In this document: positions 1 through 8,538 of the stretch, piece by piece
Numbering within the stretch: the first letter of the stretch is position 1
Layout of the letters: every line of letters starts with the position of its first letter
Assembly: GCF_963674635.1 (NCBI RefSeq)
Contig: NZ_OY771475.1
Coordinates: 2,852,001-2,916,000 of the forward strand
Reading direction: 5' to 3'
Length of the DNA: 64,000 bases
Source of the DNA: Breoghania sp.
Lineage (GTDB): Bacteria > Pseudomonadota > Alphaproteobacteria > Rhizobiales > Stappiaceae
Notes under the pieces: model-generated
The model's database searches: none
Told to the model about the DNA's origin: nothing
The model's input: only the letters and a program-made list of their open reading frames with translations
Translations under genes and position numbers: made by a program

Positions 1-2
1 AA

Positions 3-419
3 CTGACGTCCGATGGCGCGGTCGATATCGGCGGACTGACCATTTCCGCCTTGAAGGTTCGGCGTGCGGAATCGACCGTGGAGCTGCCGTCTGGCGGTGC
101 CCTTGTCATGGCGGGCCTGTTGCGCGACGGCTACGAGGACACTTTGTCCAAGGTGCCGGGCCTGTCGAAGCTGCCGATCCTTGGTTCGCTCTTCAAGAGC
201 CGCGACTTCCAACGCAATCAGACCGAACTGGTCATCTTCGTGACCCCCTACACGGTCAAGCCCACCTCTCCTTCGAAGATCGCCCGCCCGGACGCGAACC
301 TCGCGCCCCCGCACGATGCGGAAGCCCTCTTCTTCGATCATCTCAACCGCGTCTACCGGGTCGATCCGGTCGCGCCCGCCGGCACCTATCAGGGCCAGGT
401 CGGCTTCATCTATGAGTGA
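3..419 (+). CDS. cpaC: Secretin CpaC/RcpA, C-terminal part (truncated by window edge)
   Basis: This is the C-terminal end of the outer-membrane secretin of a Flp/Tad pilus. The reading frame is open from base 3, so the gene starts upstream of the window. The visible 138 residues carry the secretin core: ELPSGGALVMAGLLRD, then VPGLSKLPILGSLF, then TELVIFVTPYTVKP. These are the conserved beta-barrel strands and lip of the secretin pore. A short tail follows that may contact CpaD. The stop codon overlaps the first possible start of cpaD, and the five downstream genes are the other pilus assembly genes, so this is one operon. The family call is secure. Nothing can be said about the N-terminal domains. 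Confidence 0.93.
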   Translation: MTSDGAVDIGGLTISALKVRRAESTVELPSGGALVMAGLLRDGYEDTLSKVPGLSKLPILGSLFKSRDFQRNQTELVIFVTPYTVKPTSPSKIARPDANLAPPHDAEALFFDHLNRVYRVDPVAPAGTYQGQVGFIYE

Positions 420-429
420 GGACAGCAGC

Positions 430-1206
430 ATGGCTATGGCTCACGACGCGCCTGCTCTGGAGGCCCCGGCCCGCAAGACGCCTGTTCGTGCGTCCCGCAT
501 CACGACGGGGTGCCGCCCGCGTCGCCTGACAGGCCTCGCAATGGCGGCGGCCGCCGTTCTCCTGACAGCCGGGTGCCAGACCAATCCGACGACGCAACAA
601 CTTGCAAAACACGATTACCGGCTGCGCCACCCCATCGTCATCGCCGAACAGGCGGAAACCTTCGATCTGCCCGTAAGCGCGGAGACGCGGCGCATCTCCC
701 GCTCCATGGCGCATGCCGTCAGCGGTTTCGCCCGCGAGGCGCGTCGCAGTGGCGCGCGGCATGTGGAGATCCTCGTGCCATCGGGTTCGGGGAACGAGGC
801 TGCCGCCCATTCGGTTGCCGGACAGGTTCGTCACACGCTGGCGAAATCGGGCATCCCCCCTCAGAACATCGAGATCCGTGCCTATCCGGTTGATGATCCC
901 TATGCCATCGCCCCGATCCGCCTTGCTTATCCCAAGGTCAAGGCCTCGGTTCATGCCTGCGGGCGGTGGACGGAATCCATCACCTCGGATGCGGACAATT
1001 CAGATCATCCCGACTTCGGTTGCGCGACCCAGACCAATCTGGCCGCCATGATCGATGATCCGGTCGATCTGCTGCGGCCGCGCGCGATGGGCCCGGGCGA
1101 CCGGCTCCGCCGCGACAGTGTGCATGAGAAGTATCGCGGGGGCGAAAACCCGAGTGGCAAATACACCGAAGGCGTCGGCGCCAAGGTCAGCGAAGTCGGG
1201 CAGTGA
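430..1206 (+). CDS. cpaD: Pilus assembly lipoprotein CpaD
   Basis: CpaD is a small lipoprotein of Tad pilus systems thought to help the secretin assemble in the outer membrane. The protein is about 258 residues from the ATG at 430, which has GAGGA a few bases upstream. An ATG at 412, overlapping the cpaC stop, is also possible. A lipobox, LLTAGC, sits after a short hydrophobic run, with the lipidated cysteine near residue 49. This gives an unusually long region before the signal, so the true start may lie further inside. The C-terminal half has the CpaD-type region with FGCATQTNLAAMIDDPVDLLRPR, in which two cysteines (at ACGRW and FGCAT) could form a disulfide. Position between cpaC and cpaE supports the call. 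Confidence 0.88.
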   Translation: MAMAHDAPALEAPARKTPVRASRITTGCRPRRLTGLAMAAAAVLLTAGCQTNPTTQQLAKHDYRLRHPIVIAEQAETFDLPVSAETRRISRSMAHAVSGFAREARRSGARHVEILVPSGSGNEAAAHSVAGQVRHTLAKSGIPPQNIEIRAYPVDDPYAIAPIRLAYPKVKASVHACGRWTESITSDADNSDHPDFGCATQTNLAAMIDDPVDLLRPRAMGPGDRLRRDSVHEKYRGGENPSGKYTEGVGAKVSEVGQ

Positions 1207-1217
1207 GGCCAGTTGTG

Positions 1218-2519
1218 ATGAACGAGTTGACGCAACAGTCGAAGTTGCTTGACGATCCGGACGAGATGAATGCCATGGAGGACCACGGCGCACGTGGGAC
1301 CGGTCTGGAACTGAGGCCCGTCCCGCGCGTCTCCATTCAGGCTTTTTGCGAAAGCCCGACGGTTGCCGCGGCCATCGAGGCGGCGGCGGAAGATCGCCGC
1401 ATGGCCAAGGCGCATACCAAGGTCCATATGGGCGGGCTTTCGGCCGCGATCGACTTCTACCAGTCCGCTCCGACACCGAACCTGATCATTCTGGAGATGC
1501 ACGGGACGCTGGATGCGCTGGCCGTGGGTCTCGACAGCCTGGCAGAGGCTTGCGACCCCGGCACGAAAGTGGTGGTGATCGGCGCAACCAACGATATCGT
1601 GCTCTATCGCGACCTCATGCGTCGTGGCATCAGCGAATATCTCGTTACCCCGATCGACCTGTTCGACGTGATCGCGACGGTGAGCGAGATTTTTGGCGAT
1701 CCCGAAGGCAACCCGCTCGGTCGCTCCATCGCCTTTATCGGCGCCAAGGGCGGCTGCGGCGCCTCCACGATCGCCCACAATGTTTCCTGGTCGATTGCCC
1801 GCAACTTCGAGAACGAAGTGGTTCTGGCCGATTTCGACCTCCCCTTTGGCACCGCCGGGCTGGATTTCAATCAGGATCCCCTCCAGGGCATTCTGGAAGC
1901 GGTCTCTTCGCCCGACCGGCTCGACGACATGCTGCTGGACCGGCTGCTGTCGAAATGCAGCGAAAACCTGTCCATTCTGGCCGCACCGGCTGCGCTTGAG
2001 CGCCCCTACGATTTTCAGGAGCAGGATTTCGCGCAGGTCGTCGACATGATGCGTCAGGGCGTGCCGACGGTGGTCTTTGATCTGCCGCACATGTGGACCG
2101 CGTGGGTACAGTCGCTCCTGTGCTCCGCCGACGAGGTGGTGATCGTCGCCGAACCGGATCTGGCCAATCTGCGAAACGGCAAGAACCTCGCCGACAAGCT
2201 GCGCCAGTTGCGGCCCAACGACCACCCGCCGCATCTCGTTCTCAACCGCGTGGGTGTGCCCAAGCGGCCGGAAATCAAGGCGGCGGATTTCGCCAGTGCG
2301 TTGGAGCTGACGGTGGATGCGAGCATTCCGTTCGATCCCCAGCTGTTCGGCACGGCATCGAACAACGGGCAGATGATCGCCGAACTTGGCGGCAAGAGCG
2401 ACGTCGTGAGCACCATCAACAATCTTGCCCAGATAACGACGGGGCGGTCGGAGGTCCGGCAGCCACGTCGCAAGTCGGCGTTGGGGCCGCTGTTGAAGAA
2501 GCTGCGGGGCCGCGGCTGA
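1218..2519 (+). CDS. cpaE: Tad pilus assembly ATPase-like protein CpaE/TadZ
   Basis: CpaE/TadZ is a MinD/ParA-like protein that places the Tad pilus machine at the cell pole. The 433-residue product has an N-terminal receiver-like domain (about residues 30-160). A P-loop domain then begins with a deviant Walker motif, FIGAKGGCGAST, near residues 172-185, and includes VLADFDLPFGTAGLDFN. An ATPase of this kind usually has KGGxGKT; here the second lysine is replaced, as is common in TadZ proteins. The ATG at 1218 was chosen over the GTG at 1203 because a GAGG lies upstream at suitable spacing. The C-terminus is basic (RQPRRKSALGPLLKKLRGRG) and may contact membrane or partner proteins. It sits between cpaD and cpaF in the operon. 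Confidence 0.9.
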   Translation: MNELTQQSKLLDDPDEMNAMEDHGARGTGLELRPVPRVSIQAFCESPTVAAAIEAAAEDRRMAKAHTKVHMGGLSAAIDFYQSAPTPNLIILEMHGTLDALAVGLDSLAEACDPGTKVVVIGATNDIVLYRDLMRRGISEYLVTPIDLFDVIATVSEIFGDPEGNPLGRSIAFIGAKGGCGASTIAHNVSWSIARNFENEVVLADFDLPFGTAGLDFNQDPLQGILEAVSSPDRLDDMLLDRLLSKCSENLSILAAPAALERPYDFQEQDFAQVVDMMRQGVPTVVFDLPHMWTAWVQSLLCSADEVVIVAEPDLANLRNGKNLADKLRQLRPNDHPPHLVLNRVGVPKRPEIKAADFASALELTVDASIPFDPQLFGTASNNGQMIAELGGKSDVVSTINNLAQITTGRSEVRQPRRKSALGPLLKKLRGRG

Positions 2520-2548
2520 CCGGCGCGGCAACAGGGGGAAGTCTTTAG

Positions 2549-4063
2549 ATGTTCGGCAAACGCGGCAGTTTCGGAGCGAAGGAAGGCGGAGCGCCCGCAC
2601 GCGTATCCGGCACACCGGCGACGAGTGCGCCCAAGCCTGCACCCGAGCCGATGTCGCCCCCCCTGGCGGCTGCGAGAAACGATGCGCCGATGCCGTCATC
2701 GCTGCCTGACAGCGGCCGCCTCGACCCGGCATCCCAGCCCCGGCCGCCGGAAGCCGCGAAGCGTCCGCGCTCGGAAGAATATTACGACACCAAGACCTCG
2801 ATCTTTTCGGCCCTGATCGACACGATCGACCTGTCGCAGCTTGCCAAGCTCGACGCGGAATCCGCGCGCGAGGAAATCCGCGATATCGTCAATGACATCA
2901 TCGCGTTGAAGAATGTGGTGATGTCGATTGCCGAGCAGGAAGACCTGCTGGACGACATCTGCAACGACGTTCTTGGCTATGGCCCGTTGGAACCGTTGCT
3001 GGCGCGCGACGACATCGCCGACATCATGGTGAACGGTGCGGACACGATCTACATCGAAACCGAGGGCAAGGTTCACCAGACGCCGATCCGCTTCCGCGAC
3101 AACCAGCAGCTGATGAATATCTGCCAGCGGATCGTCAGTCAGGTCGGCCGGCGCGTCGACGAAGCAAGCCCGATCTGCGATGCGCGCCTGCCCGACGGAT
3201 CGCGCGTCAACGTCATCGCGCCGCCGCTGGCGATCGACGGTCCGGCCCTGACCATCCGTAAGTTCAAGAAGGACAAGCTGACGCTCGACCAGCTTGTCCG
3301 CTTCGGCTCGATCACGCCGGAAGGCGCGACGGTGCTGCAGGTCATCGGCAAATCGCGCTGCAACGTGCTGATTTCCGGCGGCACGGGGTCGGGCAAGACC
3401 ACGCTCCTGAACTGCCTGACGCATTACATCGATACCGATGAGCGCATCATCACCTGCGAAGACGCCGCCGAATTGCAGCTCCAGCAGCCCCATGTGGTGC
3501 GGCTGGAAACCCGCCCGCCCAACCTTGAGGGCGAGGGGCAAGTGACCATGCGCGACCTGGTCAAGAACTGTCTGCGTATGCGCCCGGAACGCATCATCGT
3601 CGGCGAAGTGCGTGGCCCGGAGGCCTTCGACCTCCTCCAGGCCATGAACACCGGTCATGACGGCTCGATGGGCACACTGCACGCCAACAGTCCGCGCGAG
3701 GCGCTCTCTCGTCTGGAATCCATGATCACCATGGGCGGATACGCCCTGCCCTCGCGCACGATCCGCGAAATGATCGTGGCCTCCGTCGACGTGATCGTGC
3801 AGGCCGCGCGTCTGCGCGATGGCTCGCGCCGCATCACCCATGTCACCGAGGTGGTGGGGATGGAAGGCGACGTCATCGTCACGCAGGACGTGTTCATCTA
3901 CGAGATCATCGGCGAGGACGCCAACGGCAAGGTCATCGGGCGCCACAAGTCAACGGGGATCGGGCGTCCGAAATTCTGGGAACAGGCTCGGTATTTCGGC
4001 CAGGAAAAACGCCTCGCGGAAGCGCTCGACGCGGCCGAACTGGCAGAGCGCGAAACCGCCTGA
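2549..4063 (+). CDS. cpaF: Pilus assembly ATPase CpaF/TadA
   Basis: CpaF is the hexameric secretion ATPase that powers Flp pilus extension and probably retraction. The 504-residue protein begins with a proline-rich low-complexity stretch (about residues 10-75), followed by the N-terminal domain of type II/IV secretion ATPases. The nucleotide-binding domain shows Walker A ISGGTGSGKTTLLN near residue 275, an Asp box around CEDAAELQLQ, Walker B RIIVGEVRGPEAFDLLQA near residue 350, and the His box GTLHANSPREAL. Length and all motifs fit functional family members. It is preceded by cpaE and followed, after about 127 bases, by the two inner-membrane platform genes. Confidence 0.95.
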   Translation: MFGKRGSFGAKEGGAPARVSGTPATSAPKPAPEPMSPPLAAARNDAPMPSSLPDSGRLDPASQPRPPEAAKRPRSEEYYDTKTSIFSALIDTIDLSQLAKLDAESAREEIRDIVNDIIALKNVVMSIAEQEDLLDDICNDVLGYGPLEPLLARDDIADIMVNGADTIYIETEGKVHQTPIRFRDNQQLMNICQRIVSQVGRRVDEASPICDARLPDGSRVNVIAPPLAIDGPALTIRKFKKDKLTLDQLVRFGSITPEGATVLQVIGKSRCNVLISGGTGSGKTTLLNCLTHYIDTDERIITCEDAAELQLQQPHVVRLETRPPNLEGEGQVTMRDLVKNCLRMRPERIIVGEVRGPEAFDLLQAMNTGHDGSMGTLHANSPREALSRLESMITMGGYALPSRTIREMIVASVDVIVQAARLRDGSRRITHVTEVVGMEGDVIVTQDVFIYEIIGEDANGKVIGRHKSTGIGRPKFWEQARYFGQEKRLAEALDAAELAERETA

Positions 4064-4190
4064 AACAAGGCCCTTGCGGCCAGAGGGACGACGACGGGCC
4101 GCGCTTGCGGGGCCGCATGATACGAGAAGCGCATCCGCGCATGCGTGACGGCTATGCCGATGCGAAGGCGCGAAGATCCAGGAACGCGAC

Positions 4191-5195
4191 ATGTTTTCGC
4201 CGGGTATCACCATAATCGCCGCAGTCGGCCTGATCATCTTCGCGACGGGCGGCGTTCTGTATGCGCTGCTTCAGCCGCGCTTGTCGGGTGACGGCCGACA
4301 GGCGAAACGCATGGCGCAAGCCTCCACGTCGCGGATGAAGGTCGTTGCTGATCGCCGCACCGCACAGGATGCCGACAAGCGCCGCAAGTCGATCCAGGAA
4401 TCGCTGAAAGACATCGAGCAACGCCAGCAGGCGAAGGCGAAGAAAAGCAACGATCCGGCGCTGATGACGCGGATCCAGCAGGCCGGGCTTTCCTGGTCCC
4501 GCCGTAAGTTCATTCTCGTCAGCATCGCGTCGGGCTCCATCGTGGCGCTTCTTGCGCTGATGAAGGGCTTGCCGCTTTACGTTGTGGCAGGCGTCGGTTT
4601 CGTGGGATTCCTGGGATTGCCGCGCTGGTATGTCAATCACATGCGCAAGCGGCGCAAGAAAGCGTTCCTGGAAGAATTGCCGAATGCGGTGGACGTGATC
4701 GTCCGCGGTGTCAAGGCAGGCCTGCCGCTGGGCGACTGTCTGCGCGTCATAGCATCGGAGGCCCGCGAACCGGTCTGCAGCGAGTTTCGCAAGATCGTTG
4801 AGGCTCAGGCAATGGGCATGCCGCTGGCGGACGCCGTCGGTCGCCTGCCAGAACGCATGCCGACGCCGGAGGCCAATTTCTTCGCCATCGTCATTGCCAT
4901 TCAGTCACAGGCGGGCGGCAATCTCTCCGAGGCTCTCGGCAACCTGTCCAAGGTTCTGCGTGAACGCAAACGGATGCGCGCAAAGATCCAGGCCGTCTCC
5001 ATGGAAGCCAAGGCCTCCGCAGGGATCATCGGCTCACTGCCGGTTATCGTTTCCCTGCTGATCTATCTCACCAGCCCCGGCTACATGACGGTCCTGTTCG
5101 TGGAGCCGATCGGCAAGATCATTCTTGGCGTCAGCGCCTTCTGGATGTTGTGCGGCGTGTTGATCATGCGACGCATGATCAACTTCGAGATCTGA
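4191..5195 (+). CDS. tadB: Tad pilus inner-membrane platform protein TadB (CpaG)
   Basis: TadB is a polytopic GspF-type platform protein through which the CpaF ATPase drives pilin polymerisation. The 334-residue product has one N-terminal membrane segment (about residues 5-28), a basic cytoplasmic stretch, two further segments around residues 105-145, a T2SSF domain (EELPNAVDVIVRGVKAGLPL, then AQAMGMPLADAVGRLPERMP), and C-terminal membrane segments near residues 275-330. This is the normal layout and length for TadB. The ATG at 4191 begins just before the first hydrophobic segment. A close downstream neighbour, tadC, encodes the paired platform subunit. Confidence 0.92.
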   Translation: MFSPGITIIAAVGLIIFATGGVLYALLQPRLSGDGRQAKRMAQASTSRMKVVADRRTAQDADKRRKSIQESLKDIEQRQQAKAKKSNDPALMTRIQQAGLSWSRRKFILVSIASGSIVALLALMKGLPLYVVAGVGFVGFLGLPRWYVNHMRKRRKKAFLEELPNAVDVIVRGVKAGLPLGDCLRVIASEAREPVCSEFRKIVEAQAMGMPLADAVGRLPERMPTPEANFFAIVIAIQSQAGGNLSEALGNLSKVLRERKRMRAKIQAVSMEAKASAGIIGSLPVIVSLLIYLTSPGYMTVLFVEPIGKIILGVSAFWMLCGVLIMRRMINFEI

Positions 5196-5207
5196 GGAGG
5201 AAACACG

Positions 5208-6185
5208 ATGATCGACACCATCATGTCCCTGCTTCTCAACCAGCAGTTCCTGATCGCCGCCCTGACCGCTCTTGCGGTGACAGCGACGATCATTACGCTT
5301 GCATTGCCCGCATTCGAGGGTGACACGCTGAAAAAGCGGATGAAGTCCGTCGCGCTCGAACGCGACGAGATGCGCGCGCGCGAAAGGTCCCGTTTGGCAG
5401 CGGCGGAAAAGGCCAAGGTCTCATTGCGCCATGAGCCCAAGCAGAACCTGCGGAACTTCGTCGACAGGCTGAACCTCAAGGATGCTCTGGTCGACGAGAA
5501 GACCGTCGCGAAGCTGCGCGTGGCGGGTCTGCGCGGCCAGCAGGCGCTCTACACGTTTCTGTTCGCCCGCGTGATCATGCCGATTGTCCTGTTCATACTG
5601 GCGTTGCTCTATTTCTTTGTGGTTCTGAAGACCTCTCACCCGGCGGGCATGAAGGTTTCCTTTTCGCTGATGGTGGCTTTGCTCGGCTTCTATGCGCCGA
5701 ACATCTATGTCACCAACCTGACCAAGAAGCGCCAGCTGTCCATCCGCCTCGCCTGGCCGGACGCACTGGATCTCATGCTGATCTGCGTGGAATCGGGCAT
5801 GTCCATCGAAGCCGCCTTCAAGAAGGTGGCGGAAGAAATCGGGTCGCAGTCGATCCCGTTGGCCGAGGAGCTTGCCCTCACCAATGCGGAACTTTCCTAT
5901 CTGCAGGAACGTCGCAAGGCCTATGAGAACCTTGCGTCCCGCACGGGGCTGGACGGGGTGAAGGCGGTTTCCACGTCGCTTATCCAGGCAGAACGCTACG
6001 GAACGCCGCTGGGAACCAGCCTGCGCGTGATGGCGGACGAGAACCGCGCGGAACGCATGCAGATGGCCGAGAAAAAGGCTGCTGCCCTGCCGCCGCAGCT
6101 CACGGTGCCGATGATCGTGTTCTTCCTGCCGGTGCTGTTCGCCGTGATCATGGGGCCGGCCGTCATTCAGGCCATGAAGCTCTAG
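5208..6185 (+). CDS. tadC: Tad pilus inner-membrane platform protein TadC (CpaH)
   Basis: TadC is the second GspF-like platform subunit and forms a heteromeric inner-membrane base with TadB. The product is 325 residues, with an N-terminal membrane segment, two central hydrophobic segments (about residues 115-170), a T2SSF domain containing WPDALDLMLICVESGMSIEAA and AERYGTPLGTSLRVMADENR, and a final membrane segment (FFLPVLFAVIMGPAVIQ). A GAGGAGG ribosome-binding site lies just before the ATG. It is the last gene of the pilus operon visible here. The TadD-type TPR gene that often follows is absent, and a divergently transcribed regulator comes next. Confidence 0.92.
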   Translation: MIDTIMSLLLNQQFLIAALTALAVTATIITLALPAFEGDTLKKRMKSVALERDEMRARERSRLAAAEKAKVSLRHEPKQNLRNFVDRLNLKDALVDEKTVAKLRVAGLRGQQALYTFLFARVIMPIVLFILALLYFFVVLKTSHPAGMKVSFSLMVALLGFYAPNIYVTNLTKKRQLSIRLAWPDALDLMLICVESGMSIEAAFKKVAEEIGSQSIPLAEELALTNAELSYLQERRKAYENLASRTGLDGVKAVSTSLIQAERYGTPLGTSLRVMADENRAERMQMAEKKAAALPPQLTVPMIVFFLPVLFAVIMGPAVIQAMKL

Positions 6186-6274
6186 GTTCGCCACCTTGCT
6201 GCGGAACACCACACGGGCCAACGGACCCTCGGAATCGTCGCACGGAACGTGATCCGCTTCGCGCCCGATACCGC

Positions 6275-7057
6275 TCAGAACGTCGCCGGCGTCGCCACCC
6301 ACAGGATACGGGTCACGCCCTCATCGAGATTGCGGTAGCGATGGGGCAGGTTCGACGAAAAATAGAAGCTGTCTCCCGTCTCCAGCACATAGAGATTATC
6401 CGCCACGACAAGCTCCGCCTTGCCCTGCAGGACATAGCCCACTTCCTGTCCGGCATGCTGGATATCGCCGCCACTCTCGGCGCCCGGTTCCAGCGTGTGA
6501 ATGTTGGCGGACAGCATTAGGTCCGGCATCGAGGGAGAGAGGCGCTCCAGCAGGATCGAGGCCCCGCCATCGCGCCTGACCCGTACGGCCGGACGCTGAT
6601 CGTGGCGGATGACCGTGATCTCTTCGCCACCGGTGTCTTCCGAACCGAAGAGATGGATGATGGAGGTGTCGAGCACCGCGGCAATGCGGTGCAGTGTGCG
6701 CAGGGATGGCGTCGCCTGATCGGTCTCGATCTTGGAGAGCATGGAGGGCGAACAGCCGACCTGCTCGGCCACCCCCCTCAGGGTCATCTTCTTGCTCTTG
6801 CGCGCTTCGCGGATGCGCGCGCCGAGGTCCGACATGGTCTGGGCGTCGTGTGCGCCTTCGCTGTGCATGGAGCTTTCATGGCCACCTGAAATCGCGCCGA
6901 CGGAGCCGGACGCGCCAGTCGGACCGACCGTCGATACGGGCTCGGACGCCTCCTCGCTCGAAGCCTGCATATTGCCGAGGAATCGCCTTCGGCCGCCGGT
7001 GGCGGCTCCGGACCGGAACATTCCCCTCAAGCCCCGCCGCCCATTCCTTGTGCTCAT
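6275..7057 (-). CDS. XRE-family transcriptional regulator with C-terminal cupin domain
   Basis: This is a one-component regulator. A long disordered N-terminus (residues 1-74) precedes a helix-turn-helix (about 75-135, MSDLGARIREARKSKKMTLR, then VGCSPSMLSKIE) and a cupin sensory domain (about 185-258, with HAGQEVGYVLQGKAEL and SSNLPHRYRN). Regulators of this HTH-cupin type often control the adjacent transport and catabolic genes and sense a small organic ligand. The ATG at 7057 has a strong GAGGGG upstream, which supports the long N-terminus, although starts at M30 or M75 cannot be excluded. It is transcribed away from the ABC importer operon, and the shared 193-base promoter region holds palindromic TTGAAT/ATTCAA sites. 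Autoregulation and control of the operon are inferred. Confidence 0.85.
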   Translation of the reverse strand: MSTRNGRRGLRGMFRSGAATGGRRRFLGNMQASSEEASEPVSTVGPTGASGSVGAISGGHESSMHSEGAHDAQTMSDLGARIREARKSKKMTLRGVAEQVGCSPSMLSKIETDQATPSLRTLHRIAAVLDTSIIHLFGSEDTGGEEITVIRHDQRPAVRVRRDGGASILLERLSPSMPDLMLSANIHTLEPGAESGGDIQHAGQEVGYVLQGKAELVVADNLYVLETGDSFYFSSNLPHRYRNLDEGVTRILWVATPATF

Positions 7058-7088
7058 GTCCCCTCAAACTGATGAAATCCAAGACAGA

Positions 7089-7151
7089 AAATTTGAATAC
7101 CGCTCACTTTTTCAGCTTCGAGCATATAAAAGTTGAATGACATTCAAATTT
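7089..7151. promoter_or_regulatory. Divergent promoter region with TTGAATG/CATTCAA palindromes
   Basis: The region between the XRE-cupin gene and the ABC importer operon is AT-rich relative to the genes. It contains a perfect interrupted palindrome, TTGAATG-A-CATTCAA, at 7133-7147. A second TTGAAT half-site at 7093-7098 forms, with the right arm, a 10-base inverted repeat (AAATTTGAAT at 7089-7098 and ATTCAAATTT at 7142-7151). Spacing and position fit operator sites for the divergent regulator. No binding data are available, so the function is inferred from symmetry and context. Confidence 0.55.
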
Positions 7152-7250
7152 ACGACAGGCTTCTGGTCACTGGGCACGATGCCTTGCGAGACGACCGGAG
7201 AAGTCGATCTGTTCAAAAAGTTATACGAATAGCAACAGAGGGACAACGAC

Positions 7251-8435
7251 ATGAATTGGAATAAACTCGGCGTGATGCGGTCAACTGTACTGGTCGCTGC
7301 CGCAAGTGTGGGTATCGCGCTGGGCAGCCCCGCCGTCGCAAAAGATACGGTGAAGCTCGGTTTCATCGGCCCGCTGACAGGTGGCGTGTCCGCCGTCGGA
7401 CTCGGCGGGCGCAACTCCGCGGAGCTCGCCGTCGCGCTGCGCAATGCCGATCCCGACACCAAGTACCATTATGAGCTTGAGGCTCTGGACGACGAATGCA
7501 AGCCGAATGTCGGTGTGCAGGTCGCCACGAAGCTCGCCGCCAATCGGCGCGTCATCGGCGCGGTCACCCATTACTGCTCCGCGGTGGCCATGGGCACGGT
7601 TGATATCTATCACCGCTTCGGCCTGCCGGCGACGGTATGGGGCGCGGTGCTCCCGGCCATTACCTACGGCAACGACTATCCCGAGATCACCCGCGTCAAC
7701 GGCACGATGATCAACCAGAACGGGACGGCCGCGAAGTTCATGCGTGAACTTGGCTACAAGACCTGGGCGGTCATCCACGACACCACCGACTACGGCAAGG
7801 GTCACAACGAGTACTTCCAGAAGTTCCTCAAGGAGGACGGCGGCGAGATCCTCGGCACGTTCGGCGTGACGTCCGACCAGCAGGACTTCACCTCCGAGCT
7901 GACCCAGATCAAGCAACTGAACCCGGAAGTGGTCTACTTCGCCGGTCTGACCCCGCTCGGCATCCGCGTCCGCCAGCAGATGGACAAGCTCGGCATTGAC
8001 GCCGTCTTCCAGGGCGTTTCCGGCATCAAGTCCGAAGCCTATTTCGATGGCCTTGGCACGGATCTGTCGGAAGGCACGCTGACCTTCCTGGAAGGCGCCC
8101 CGGCGGAGAAACTGCCGGGCGGCGCGTATTTCATCGAGGAATACGCCAAGGCCAAGTATGACAGCCCGGCGGAAGCCTATGGCCCCTTCGCCTTCGCGGC
8201 CACGAACCTGCTGATCGACGCCATCGAGGAAGTCGGCGCGGACCGCAAGAAGGTTGTCGGCTACATGTCGAAGGTCAAGGACCACAAGTCCATCACCGGC
8301 CCCATCACCTTTGACGAGCACGGCCAGAACACCGTCGCCCTGATCTCCACCTATGTGGCGCAGGACGGCGCCTGGGTCTTGTGGCCGGACAGCGAATACG
8401 CCGCCGGCACCCGCAAGCTCCCTGGCGAGAAGTGA
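7251..8435 (+). CDS. ABC transporter substrate-binding protein, branched-chain amino acid (LivJ/PBP1) type
   Basis: This is a periplasmic solute-binding protein of the LivJ type, which captures a substrate and delivers it to the permease encoded next door. The 394-residue precursor has a Sec signal peptide ending near residue 30 (GSPAVA before KDTVKLGF). The mature part has the type I periplasmic-binding fold, with KLGFIGPLTGG at the start and WAVIHDTTDYGKGHNEYFQK in the middle. Family members bind leucine-like amino acids, but many bind amides, urea or aromatic acids. The two hydrolase genes at the operon end suggest an amide or N-acylated substrate. The substrate itself cannot be read from the sequence. 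Confidence 0.9.
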   Translation: MNWNKLGVMRSTVLVAAASVGIALGSPAVAKDTVKLGFIGPLTGGVSAVGLGGRNSAELAVALRNADPDTKYHYELEALDDECKPNVGVQVATKLAANRRVIGAVTHYCSAVAMGTVDIYHRFGLPATVWGAVLPAITYGNDYPEITRVNGTMINQNGTAAKFMRELGYKTWAVIHDTTDYGKGHNEYFQKFLKEDGGEILGTFGVTSDQQDFTSELTQIKQLNPEVVYFAGLTPLGIRVRQQMDKLGIDAVFQGVSGIKSEAYFDGLGTDLSEGTLTFLEGAPAEKLPGGAYFIEEYAKAKYDSPAEAYGPFAFAATNLLIDAIEEVGADRKKVVGYMSKVKDHKSITGPITFDEHGQNTVALISTYVAQDGAWVLWPDSEYAAGTRKLPGEK

Positions 8436-8471
8436 TCCTCTTCGCCTGAAAAATGCACTCCCCATCACCAC

Positions 8472-8503
8472 CCCCGGACCGGCCCCGTCGGTCCGGGGTC
8501 TTT
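8472..8503 (+). terminator. GC-rich hairpin between binding-protein gene and permease genes
   Basis: A perfect 10-base-pair stem (CCCCGGACCG paired with CGGTCCGGGG at 8472-8498, loop of 7) is followed by TCTTTCC. In binding-protein-dependent ABC operons such a hairpin often protects the upstream mRNA or partly terminates transcription, so that the binding protein is made in excess over the permease. The T-run is short, so leaky termination or mRNA stabilisation is more likely than a full stop. Confidence 0.6.
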
Positions 8504-8538
8504 CCGGTCGTGTCTCAAACGGATCAAAGGCTCCGATC

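Noticed and set aside
1005..2732. 575-codon open frame antisense to cpaE
   Set aside because: It lies on the opposite strand of clear pilus genes and has His/Gln/Arg-rich composition without motifs. It is a GC-bias shadow.
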